In this document: piece after piece, positions 24,439-31,928 of the stretch
Numbering within the stretch: the first letter of the stretch is position 1
Layout of the letters: every line of letters starts with the position of its first letter
Assembly (NCBI GenBank): GCA_023481165.1
Contig: JAMCWO010000035.1
Coordinates: 1 to 37,343, forward strand
Source: Planctomycetota bacterium
GTDB taxonomy: Bacteria > Planctomycetota > Phycisphaerae > Sedimentisphaerales > Anaerobacaceae
Length of the DNA stretch: 37,343 nt
Reading direction: 5' to 3'
Position numbers and translations under genes: made by a program
Notes under the pieces: model-generated
Seen by the model: only the letters and a program-made list of their open reading frames with translations
What the model was told of the DNA's origin: nothing
Databases searched by the model: none

Positions 24439-24744
24439 CTATCCTTTCAACTGGTCGCCCTGGTCGATATCGACGGTGGCGATGGTGTGATAGAAGTTCA
24501 GGAAGATGGCCAGGGCGACGACGGCTTCCGCCGCCGCCAGGACGATGACAAACAGGGCTGCAGTCTGGCCCGACAAACCACCAATCCCATGCCGGCTGAA
24601 AGCGACCAGGTTGAGCGTGGCCGCGTTCAGGATGAACTCGACGCCGATCAGCATGGCAATGGCGTTGCGCTTGCTGATGACGATGGCGATGCCCAACACA
24701 AGCAGAATGGCGGACAGAATCAGATACGGAGTCAAACCCATCAT
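24439..24744 (-). CDS. nuoK: NADH-quinone oxidoreductase subunit K
   Basis: A 101-residue, three-helix membrane subunit, standard NuoK length. The helix-2 glutamate is in LIGVEFILNAATLNLVAF and the helix-3 glutamate in VLAAAEAVVALAIFLNFY; both take part in proton transfer in characterised complexes. Its start overlaps the nuoJ stop as ATGA. Confidence 0.96.
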   Translation of the reverse strand: MMGLTPYLILSAILLVLGIAIVISKRNAIAMLIGVEFILNAATLNLVAFSRHGIGGLSGQTAALFVIVLAAAEAVVALAIFLNFYHTIATVDIDQGDQLKG

Positions 24745-25271
24745 GGCACCGTCGTCCCTTTCGCATGCTGAGGTCCTTGGGTCGGCACCTTCGGCCGGGC
24801 CAGATACGCCGCACCCAGCATGGCCACCAACAGTAGGACCGAAACCAGCTCAAATGGGCCGAGGAACTCTCCCAGCAGACTGCGGCCGATCTCGCCAACC
24901 GAGTTGGCGGGCGCCATCGCATTCTGTTGCCAGCGCGTGTGCAGGATGCTCAGGGTCAGCGCCTCCAAGAGCACAAAGCCGACAAGGGCCAGCCACACGA
25001 CCTCGCCGCGTCCCGGCCGCAGCTTCGGCGCCAGTTGCCGGCTGGTCAACATGACACCGAAGACCAGCAATACCGCCACACCGCCGACATAGACGAGAAT
25101 CTGAATCACGCCCACGAAATACGCGCCCAAGAGGAAGTACAGCCCTCCCACCGCTATCAGCATGGTGATGAGCCAGTACGCCATCCGCACGATGCTGGTG
25201 CTCAGCAGAATTGCCACACCGGCGGCCACGGCTAGCCCGGCCAGCAAGAAGAATATCACAGCTTCGAGCAT
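24741..25271 (-). CDS. nuoJ: NADH-quinone oxidoreductase subunit J
   Basis: A 176-residue membrane subunit with five helices, including the family segment FLLGAYFVGVIQILVYVGG around the pi-bulge helix and VLLVFGVML after it. It lies six bases after nuoH and overlaps nuoK by four bases. Confidence 0.95.
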   Translation of the reverse strand: MLEAVIFFLLAGLAVAAGVAILLSTSIVRMAYWLITMLIAVGGLYFLLGAYFVGVIQILVYVGGVAVLLVFGVMLTSRQLAPKLRPGRGEVVWLALVGFVLLEALTLSILHTRWQQNAMAPANSVGEIGRSLLGEFLGPFELVSVLLLVAMLGAAYLARPKVPTQGPQHAKGTTVP

Positions 25272-25277
25272 TCCCTG

Positions 25278-26654
25278 TTACGCTCCCGGTAAATGCTTGC
25301 GGACCATCTGTCCCACAAGCTGATTGCGATGATAGAAGCCGTACGCCGCTCCTGCGAAGTACAGGCCCAGCAGCAGCAAGCCCAAGCAGCCCAAGCCGAA
25401 ACGTACCACGGCGGCGAATCCCTCAAACAAGCGATGGTCGGGATTATCATACAACTGCCATAGACTGCTGCCGACGAATAGCAGCAGAGTGAAGGGCAGC
25501 AGGTACTTCACGCAGGCGTGCATGACCTGGTCGATGCGAATGCGCGGCAGCGTCCACCGGACCCACATCTGGACCCACACCAGGAAGGTGCTCTTGATCA
25601 CGAACCACAAGGGACTGGCCAAACCCGGCACCGGCGAGTTCCAGCCGCCCAGAAAGATGACCGTCGCCACGGCGGAGACCGCGAACATGCCCATGTATTC
25701 CGCGAAGAAGAACATCACGAAGCGAAAGCCGCTGTACTCGGTGTGAAAGCCGGCCACGAGCTCGGATTCGCCTTCGGGCAGGTCGAAAGGCGAGCGTTTG
25801 CAGCTCGCCAGCGAGGCGATGTAGTACGTGAAGAAGGCCGCGAAGAGGAAGGGATTCTGGAACAAGAGCCAGGACCACCAGCCGCCGTCCTGGGCCCGGC
25901 CCAGTTCCACGAGGCTCAATGACCCGAGCCACGCGACCGCCGCCACCAGGCTCAGACCCATCGGAATCTCGTAGCTGACCAATTGGCAGCCTTCGCGCAT
26001 GGCCCCGTACAGACTCCACTTGCTGTTGGAAGCCCAGCCGCCCATGATGACGCCCAGGACTTCGATGGCCAGCATGGCCAGAACAAACAGCAGACCGACG
26101 TCGCTGTCGTGGAAGACCCAGCCGACGCCGAACGGAATGGCCAGATACGCACAGAAGGCCGGCACCAAGGCGACGTAGGGGGCCAGTCGAAAGAGCGGCT
26201 TGTCGGCGTCCTGAGGAATAAGGTCTTCCTTCTGGACGAACTTCAAACCGTCTGCCAGCGACTGAGCCCAGCCGTGCCAGGCACCGGTGCGCATGGGACC
26301 GAGCCGCGATTGAATTCGGCCGGAGACCTTCCGCTCTCCCCAAATGCCGATGATCGCTACGATGGACACGAAGGCCAGCAGACCCACCACGACGACCACA
26401 TCGCGTACAAACCACGGCAGCAGCGGATTGATGAAGCGACCCACGACCCAGACAAAGGCGATAACGAACACCAAGGCCGCGAAGAAAATGCCCCAGGCAA
26501 ACCGCAGCAGCAAGGGGATGCCGATCGGGCCCCACTTGGTAGCCAGTTGCACGATCTTCAGGCTCAAGCCCCGGTATTCAACCTTCGGCCGCTCACATAC
26601 AAACATGGCCTGACCCAAAGGAGTTTGAGGTTTGATGTTTGCTGTCTGATTCAT
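25278..26654 (-). CDS. nuoH: NADH-quinone oxidoreductase subunit H
   Basis: A 458-residue membrane subunit that forms much of the quinone-binding chamber. Family blocks include GIWGERKVSGRIQSRLGPMR, GLKFVQKEDLIPQDAD, SNSKWSLYGAMREGCQLVSYEIP and CKRSPFDLPEGESELVAGFHTEY. It is longer than usual (about 320-350), with an extra N-terminal hydrophobic segment and a longer C-terminus. The first 16 residues (NQTANIKPQTPLGQA region) come from a degenerate heptamer run, so the true start may be the ATG at 26606; neither start has a strong ribosome-binding site. Confidence 0.93.
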   Translation of the reverse strand: MNQTANIKPQTPLGQAMFVCERPKVEYRGLSLKIVQLATKWGPIGIPLLLRFAWGIFFAALVFVIAFVWVVGRFINPLLPWFVRDVVVVVGLLAFVSIVAIIGIWGERKVSGRIQSRLGPMRTGAWHGWAQSLADGLKFVQKEDLIPQDADKPLFRLAPYVALVPAFCAYLAIPFGVGWVFHDSDVGLLFVLAMLAIEVLGVIMGGWASNSKWSLYGAMREGCQLVSYEIPMGLSLVAAVAWLGSLSLVELGRAQDGGWWSWLLFQNPFLFAAFFTYYIASLASCKRSPFDLPEGESELVAGFHTEYSGFRFVMFFFAEYMGMFAVSAVATVIFLGGWNSPVPGLASPLWFVIKSTFLVWVQMWVRWTLPRIRIDQVMHACVKYLLPFTLLLFVGSSLWQLYDNPDHRLFEGFAAVVRFGLGCLGLLLLGLYFAGAAYGFYHRNQLVGQMVRKHLPGA

Positions 26655-26680
26655 AAGTCAAAAATCATAAAGCGCAAATC
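26616..26680 (-). repeat. Degenerate heptamer run between nuoD and nuoH
   Basis: On the minus strand, units such as GATTTGC, GCTTTAT, GATTTTT and GACTTAT are followed by GACAGCA, AACATCA and AACCTCA. The run fills the nuoD-nuoH gap and enters the nuoH 5' end. It has the same seven-base period as the ATCCGCA runs, but an AT-rich sequence. Confidence 0.55.
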
Positions 26681-27859
26681 CTACCGGTCTACTTCGCCCA
26701 TGACGACATCGATACTGCCCAATAATGCGGCGATGTCGGCCAGCAGACAGTTCGGGGCCAGCACCGGCAATACCGAGAGATTGCAGAAACTGGGTCCGCG
26801 TATCTTCAGACGGTAGGGACTCGTCCCGCCGTCAGAGACCAGATGAAAGCCCAGTTGGCCGCGCGGGTTCTCGACCTCGTAGTACACCTCGCCGGCAGGC
26901 AGCTTCACCACTCGTGGCACCTTGGCCTGCACCGGACCATCGGCAAGCTTGTCCAACGCCTGCCGGATGATCCGCACGGACTGGACCATCTCCTGAACAC
27001 GGACAAAGTACCGGTCCCAGCAGTCGCCGACCGCGCCGTTTTCGCCGTGGCCCACCGGGATATCGAAATCCAACTCGTGATAGCGACAATAGGGCGTGGC
27101 CTTGCGCAGGTCCCATGCCAGCCCACTGCCGCGCAGGCACGGTCCCGTCAAGCCGTACGCCACAGCCAGCTCCGGCGGGCAGATGCCCACGTTGCCGGTG
27201 CGATTGATGAAGATGTGGTTGAAGCTCAGCAGGTCGTTGTATTCGGCGATCTTCGGCTCGAAATAATCGAGGAATTCCCGGCACTTGTCGCCCCAGCCTT
27301 CCGGCACATCCTCGCGCACGCCGCCGATGGTGATGTAGGAGTACGTCAAACGGGCCCCGCACGCGGCCTCGAACAGGTCCATGATCCACTCCCGCTCGCG
27401 AAAGCAGTAGACCAAGGGCGTAAAGGCCCCCATGTCCAAGCCATAGGAGCCGGTCGCCATCAGGTGCGAGGCGATGCGGTTCAACTCGGCGAAGATCACG
27501 CGCAAGTAATCGGCGCGGGGCGGAACTTCGATGCCGCCCAGCTTCTCCACCGCCAGGGCAAAGCCCAGATTGTTGTTCATGGCGGCCAGGTAATCCAGCC
27601 GATCCGTGTAAGGGGTGAACTGGCGATACGTGACCTTCTCGGCGATCTTTTCGGCGCAGCGGTGCAGATAGCCCATGTACGGCGTGGCCCCGAGGACCAG
27701 CTCGCCATCAGTCTGCAGGACCACGCGCAGGACGCCGTGCGTGCTGGGATGCTGCGGACCCATGTTCAGCACCAGTTCCTCCGTGCGGATGTCCGAAGGA
27801 ATCTCGCCGTCGTCCAGCAGATCGGGCGGATGCCGGTATTGCAGCTCGATTTCTTTCAT
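26681..27859 (-). CDS. nuoD: NADH-quinone oxidoreductase subunit D (49 kDa)
   Basis: A 392-residue peripheral-arm subunit. Diagnostic blocks are NMGPQHPSTHGVLR near the N-terminus, YLHRCAEKIAEK, YTDRLDYLAAMNNN, and the C-terminal ADIAALLGSIDVVMGEVDR. It contributes the quinone-site histidine and tyrosine next to cluster N2 in NuoB. NuoC and NuoD are separate genes here, overlapping as ATGA. Confidence 0.97.
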   Translation of the reverse strand: MKEIELQYRHPPDLLDDGEIPSDIRTEELVLNMGPQHPSTHGVLRVVLQTDGELVLGATPYMGYLHRCAEKIAEKVTYRQFTPYTDRLDYLAAMNNNLGFALAVEKLGGIEVPPRADYLRVIFAELNRIASHLMATGSYGLDMGAFTPLVYCFREREWIMDLFEAACGARLTYSYITIGGVREDVPEGWGDKCREFLDYFEPKIAEYNDLLSFNHIFINRTGNVGICPPELAVAYGLTGPCLRGSGLAWDLRKATPYCRYHELDFDIPVGHGENGAVGDCWDRYFVRVQEMVQSVRIIRQALDKLADGPVQAKVPRVVKLPAGEVYYEVENPRGQLGFHLVSDGGTSPYRLKIRGPSFCNLSVLPVLAPNCLLADIAALLGSIDVVMGEVDR

Positions 27860-28335
27860 GGGTTGAATTTCAGCCCCCGATATTCCACGATGTCCTGATA
27901 GTCTTTGCGAAGCGGATGGCCGGGCCAGTCCTCCGGCATGAGAATCCGGCGCAGGTCCGGATGATGAAGAAATTCGACGCCCATCAGATCGAACGCCTCC
28001 CGCTCATGCCATTCGGCCGCCGGCCAGACGGTACTGACGGATTCCACCCGCGGGTCGGCTCGATCCACCACGACCTTGATCGCGAAAGCATGGCCCAATG
28101 ACGTGGAAATCACATCGTAGGCAAGCTCGATGTTGTTTTTGGCCGGCCAGTCGATCGCGGAGATGCAGCGCAGCAGATCGAAACGCAAGCGCGGTTGTGT
28201 CTTGAGAAAAGCGGCAACGGCCGCGAGTCCTTCCGCCTTGACCAGGGCGTGCGGATAGGGCCCGTCCGCGACCGCCGAGACAACGCTCTCGGCGTGGTGC
28301 TGCTGGAGAAACGCAATGATGTCGGATGGAGTCAT
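27856..28335 (-). CDS. nuoC: NADH-quinone oxidoreductase subunit C (30 kDa)
   Basis: A 159-residue subunit with the signature WHEREAFDLMGVEF followed by HPDLRRILMPEDWPGHPLRKDY. It is a structural part of the peripheral arm beside NuoD and NuoB. The gene lies six bases after nuoB and overlaps nuoD by four bases. Confidence 0.96.
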   Translation of the reverse strand: MTPSDIIAFLQQHHAESVVSAVADGPYPHALVKAEGLAAVAAFLKTQPRLRFDLLRCISAIDWPAKNNIELAYDVISTSLGHAFAIKVVVDRADPRVESVSTVWPAAEWHEREAFDLMGVEFLHHPDLRRILMPEDWPGHPLRKDYQDIVEYRGLKFNP

Positions 28336-28341
28336 TGTCGT

Positions 28342-28827
28342 CTAGCGTTTGGCAATTGTATGGGTACTGATCTTATCCTGAAGACGCATGATGCCTTCGA
28401 GCAAGGCTTCGGGCCGGGGCGGACAGCCGGGAACGTACACATCGACCGGCACCACTTGGTCCACGCCCTTGACCACGTGGTAGCCGTGCACATGATAGGG
28501 CCCGCCGCTGATAGCGCAGGCGCCCATGGCGATCACGTAGCGGGGTTCCGCCATCTGCTCCCAGAGCCGTCGCAGTCGCTCGGCCATTTTGAACGTCACC
28601 GTGCCCGCGACGATCATGAGGTCCGCCTGCCGGGGCGTGGCCCGGAAAGCACCCGAGCCGAAGCGGTCGATATCGAAGCGGGCGGCCCCTGTCGCAATCA
28701 TCTCGATCGCGCAGCAGGCGATCCCGAACGTCATCGGGAAAATCGAGCGTTTCCGCGACCAGTTCAGGACCCAGTCTACCGTGGTCACCACCAATCCGGG
28801 TTCAAAAATGCCTTCAATGAGTGCCAT
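28342..28827 (-). CDS. nuoB: NADH-quinone oxidoreductase subunit B
   Basis: A 161-residue subunit that binds the terminal [4Fe-4S] cluster N2 through Cys38-Cys39 (GIACCAIEM), Cys104 (GACAISGG) and Cys135 ([10 protein letters not shown]), all present. The ATG at 28827 starts the conserved domain; a longer in-frame start at 28920 would lie deep inside nuoA and has no family support. It overlaps the nuoA stop by 14 bases. Confidence 0.96.
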   Translation of the reverse strand: MALIEGIFEPGLVVTTVDWVLNWSRKRSIFPMTFGIACCAIEMIATGAARFDIDRFGSGAFRATPRQADLMIVAGTVTFKMAERLRRLWEQMAEPRYVIAMGACAISGGPYHVHGYHVVKGVDQVVPVDVYVPGCPPRPEALLEGIMRLQDKISTHTIAKR

Positions 28828-29254
28828 GATGCACAGACTCTTCTTTGCCCTTATTGCTCTGCGGCGACGCGGCCCGCACCCAGTCCAGGTAGCCAAACCG
28901 CCACAGATACAGGAATCCAATAAAGATCAGGCTCAGGAAAAAGACCATCGCCCAGAACGTCGCCGGGCCCACGCCTTGGGCGATGGAGTCCTGGTAGACC
29001 ACCGCCCACGGGTACAGCAAAGCGATTTCCACATCGAACACGACGAAAACCAAGGCGACCACGTAGAAGCGCAGGTCGAACTGAACCCAAGCCGGTCCGA
29101 TGGTCGGCTCGCCGCACTCGTAAATCTCATTCTTCAAACCACCGGGGTTCTTCGGACGCAGCAAGGCCCCCAGGAGCAAGGCCCCCAGCCCGAGCGCGGT
29201 ACCGACGCCGGCAAAGAGAAGCACTTCAATAACAAAACGGGTGGATTCGGTCAC
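28814..29254 (-). CDS. nuoA: NADH-quinone oxidoreductase subunit A
   Basis: A 146-residue, three-helix membrane subunit with the conserved loop [12 protein letters not shown] (the switch-type cysteine) and [23 protein letters not shown] chose a GTG start at 29254, which overlaps the nuoI stop as GTGA and has AAGGAGTCTC in front. The upstream in-frame ATG at 29332 would add 26 residues read through nuoI. Confidence 0.94.
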   Translation of the reverse strand: MTESTRFVIEVLLFAGVGTALGLGALLLGALLRPKNPGGLKNEIYECGEPTIGPAWVQFDLRFYVVALVFVVFDVEIALLYPWAVVYQDSIAQGVGPATFWAMVFFLSLIFIGFLYLWRFGYLDWVRAASPQSNKGKEESVHHGTH

Positions 29255-29868
29255 GAGACTCCTTCCTTCGGCGGGGCTGCCTGCTTGGCCAACGCGGCAC
29301 AGTATTCGGGATCGTCCGCCCGCGCCATCCATTCGCGCCGGTCCCTGTCGCGGTTCCGCCAGAAATCGCGAACCCGGGCAGCCCAGGCGGGCAGATTCGG
29401 CTTAGTCAGCCAGAGGGGCTCGATGGTCCGCCGCCCCTGTTTGGCCAAGCGGATGAAATCGGTTACCAACTCCTCCCGGCGATAGCAGGAATTGTCATGG
29501 ATCGACCCCATCTTCAGGCATTCCGTGGGGCAGACTTCCGTGCACAGCCCGCAGAACAGGCACGTGGTATAGTCGATCTGATATTGCGTAATCGCCCCAC
29601 CGACGGCGAGATCGCGCGCTTTGTCGATCTTGCGCGGCCCGCTCTTGGCGACGCGAATGGCCCCCACCGGGCAAGCCTTGGCGCAGGCTTCGCAGGCGAT
29701 GCAGCGCTCGATCTGGTAGGTATGGAAGCCGCGGTAGCGCGGCTGCAAGGTCGGCTCGACATCGGGGTACTGCACGACCACCGTGCGGGCAAAGTGGTAC
29801 GGCAGGGTCACCTTCAAACCCGCCGCGACCGTTCGCACCGCCCGATATATGTTGCGAAAGTAATACAT
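29251..29868 (-). CDS. nuoI: NADH-quinone oxidoreductase subunit I (2x[4Fe-4S])
   Basis: A 205-residue ferredoxin-like subunit with two complete cluster motifs, CIACEACAKACP and CLFCGLCTEVCP, which bind N6a and N6b. GGAG precedes the ATG by about nine bases. It is unusual in being the first gene of the operon; in most bacteria nuoI lies between nuoH and nuoJ, exactly where it is missing here. With no NuoEFG, NuoI would be the outermost electron-accepting subunit. Confidence 0.93.
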   Translation of the reverse strand: MYYFRNIYRAVRTVAAGLKVTLPYHFARTVVVQYPDVEPTLQPRYRGFHTYQIERCIACEACAKACPVGAIRVAKSGPRKIDKARDLAVGGAITQYQIDYTTCLFCGLCTEVCPTECLKMGSIHDNSCYRREELVTDFIRLAKQGRRTIEPLWLTKPNLPAWAARVRDFWRNRDRDRREWMARADDPEYCAALAKQAAPPKEGVS

Positions 29869-29900
29869 GGATGGACTCCAACCTGTGGCTGGGATGGTCT

Positions 29901-29929
29901 CTTATACCATATTGATTCCCCGGGAGCAA
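29901..29929 (-). promoter_or_regulatory. Putative extended -10 promoter of the nuo operon
   Basis: On the minus strand, TTGCTC (29929-29924), a 17-base spacer, then TATAAG (29906-29901) preceded by TGG, giving an extended -10. It lies 33 bases upstream of the nuoI ATG, in the only gap before the operon. The -35 box is poor. Confidence 0.45.
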
Positions 29930-29958
29930 GCCTGTTGTTTGGTATTATTCGTTCCCCG

Positions 29959-29975
29959 ACGCGCAGCGGCGCTGC
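29959..29975. repeat. Small CGCAGC/GCTGCG palindrome
   Basis: GCGCAGCGGCGCTGCGGG in the 167-base gap between nuoI and the CoA-transferase gene. The same core occurs at 19194-19208 and 6881-6893. It may end transcription of the upstream operon, but no T-run follows. Confidence 0.45.
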
Positions 29976-30035
29976 GGGCGTGGCTTCCAATAGCTGTCAT
30001 ACCGGCGTTCGTCATCTTTTGTTCGTCCCAACCCG

Positions 30036-31928
30036 CTATTCAAAGTCCAGCTCGATACTATGGACGCGGCCCTCCAGCCGGCTCCGGAGCCGAAAGCCGC
30101 TTTTACGCAGCACGGACAACATCGCGCGATTGTCCACCAGGACCTCAGCGGTGAACCCGGCAATCCCCTGGCCTCGGGCGATCGTCGCCAAGTGCCTCAG
30201 GAGGGAAGTTCCGATGCCCCGGTTTTGCCAATTATCCCGCACGATGAAGGCGACCTCCGCGCGGTTCGTGCCCGGGTCGAGGTAATAGCGTCCGACGGCG
30301 ATGATCTGGTCTCCGTACGCCTCCGGCAGCGTTCCGACGATCGCCATCTCGCTGCGATAATCGACATAGACAAAGTTCTGGATCTCCCGCCGCGGCAACC
30401 GCGCCACGTTCGACATGAAACGATAGTACAGGGTCTGCTGGGAGAGGGAGTGGAACAGATCGCGCACGCAGGGCTCATCCGTCGGATGCATGGGGCGGAA
30501 GCTGACCAGCGTGCCGTCGTCGAGCACGGCAGCGCTTCTCCACGCAGGCGGCCCGACGTGAATCTTCCCTTCGATCGTCGCCAGGTCGGAGCTGACGTAA
30601 TGCTGCTCAATGGCCTCGCGGAGCAGTTTGGCCCGAAAGTCCGGATGGGCGATGCTGATCAACGCCATGGCCCGCTCCTGCAGGCTCTTGCCGTGCAGGT
30701 AGGCCACGCCATATTCCGTGACCACGTAATGCACTTCGAAGCACGTAGCCGCCACGACCGCCCCCCGCGCTGAGGTGGGGCACGACTGCGATACTGTCCC
30801 GTGGTTGCGGGTGGATTCCAGGGCGATGATCATCTTGCCGCCCCGGGCTTTGGCCGCGCCGTGGACAAAATCCGCATGGCTGGCCATGCCGGAAAAGCCC
30901 GCTTCGGGCGTGTGAGCGCAGACCTGCCCCATCAGATCGATCTCGGAGGCCAGACCGACGGCGGCCATGTCCCGTTGCCGGCTGATCACGGCAGGGTCGC
31001 TCACGTACTCGGCCGAGCGGAAACAAAATACGGAGTTGTTCCGCACGCGGTCGAACAGCTTCCTCGTCCCCAGGCACATGCTGCAAACGATCTTGCCGCG
31101 GTCGTTGCTTTTGTGCGTGCCGGTGATCGCGCCGGCCTCCAGGAGCTCAATGATTTCGTCCCCGACCACCTCGGCGTGAATGCCGAGATCGTGTCTGCCC
31201 TTAAGAAACGCCGGGAGAACCTGCGCAATCCGATTCACGCCAAGCTGCACCGTGGAATTGTCGGGAATCAGGGCCGCCACGTACTCGGCGATACGCCGCG
31301 CGGTGTCGCCGGGATCCGGCAACGCGGTCTCCAGAAGAGGTTCGTCGCCGGGCACCAGGATATCGAGATCGTCGAGACGGACCAGGCCGTCGCCCGTGGT
31401 CCAGGGCATCTGCGGGTTCACCTGGGCAATCACCAGACCGGCGTTCTCGATGGCGCTTCGGGTGACGTCGACGGAGACGCCGAGCGAGCAAAGCCCGTGT
31501 TCCTCCGGCTCCGTCACCTGGATCAAGGCCACGTCGATGGGCAGCCGTCCGGAACGGAACAACTCGGGGATATCCGAGAAGAAGATCGGGGTATAGTCCC
31601 CCAGATGGCCGTCCCTCTGGACGCGGGCGGCCCCGTCCACCCTATCGGCAATGAAGAAAGGCTTGAGACGGAAACGCTGGGCCAACTCCCGATGACGGCA
31701 GGCCGGCTCGCCCAGAGCGACCAAGAGAACGATCTCCACGTCCGCGCACTCATCGGCGTGATCCAGCAGCGCACGGACCAGGGTCTGCGGCTGTCCACAG
31801 CCTGTGCCCAGGAACACCCGCTGCCCCGGCCGGATTCGGCCCACGGCCTCGGTCGCGGAAGCCACCATGCTCTGGTAGCTTCGCGCGGGGCCAAGGGCAT
31901 CGTTGGCGGGGCGCGGCAAAGGAGTCAT
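30036..31928 (-). CDS. Acetyl-CoA hydrolase/CoA-transferase fused to a GNAT acetyltransferase domain
   Basis: A 630-residue fusion. Residues 1-440 are a CoA-transferase of the acetyl-CoA hydrolase/4-hydroxybutyrate CoA-transferase family, with the likely catalytic Glu253 in GIHAEVVGDE and the C-terminal block YVVTEYGVAYLHGKSLQERA. Residues about 460-630 are a GNAT domain with the acetyl-CoA-binding motif NRGIGTSLL (569-577). The start overlaps the ADP-forming synthetase stop as ATGA, so the two are translationally coupled. The transferase could move CoA between acetate and other acids; the GNAT domain could acetylate a protein or small molecule. The substrate is not evident from sequence. Confidence 0.85.
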   Translation of the reverse strand: MTPLPRPANDALGPARSYQSMVASATEAVGRIRPGQRVFLGTGCGQPQTLVRALLDHADECADVEIVLLVALGEPACRHRELAQRFRLKPFFIADRVDGAARVQRDGHLGDYTPIFFSDIPELFRSGRLPIDVALIQVTEPEEHGLCSLGVSVDVTRSAIENAGLVIAQVNPQMPWTTGDGLVRLDDLDILVPGDEPLLETALPDPGDTARRIAEYVAALIPDNSTVQLGVNRIAQVLPAFLKGRHDLGIHAEVVGDEIIELLEAGAITGTHKSNDRGKIVCSMCLGTRKLFDRVRNNSVFCFRSAEYVSDPAVISRQRDMAAVGLASEIDLMGQVCAHTPEAGFSGMASHADFVHGAAKARGGKMIIALESTRNHGTVSQSCPTSARGAVVAATCFEVHYVVTEYGVAYLHGKSLQERAMALISIAHPDFRAKLLREAIEQHYVSSDLATIEGKIHVGPPAWRSAAVLDDGTLVSFRPMHPTDEPCVRDLFHSLSQQTLYYRFMSNVARLPRREIQNFVYVDYRSEMAIVGTLPEAYGDQIIAVGRYYLDPGTNRAEVAFIVRDNWQNRGIGTSLLRHLATIARGQGIAGFTAEVLVDNRAMLSVLRKSGFRLRSRLEGRVHSIELDFE

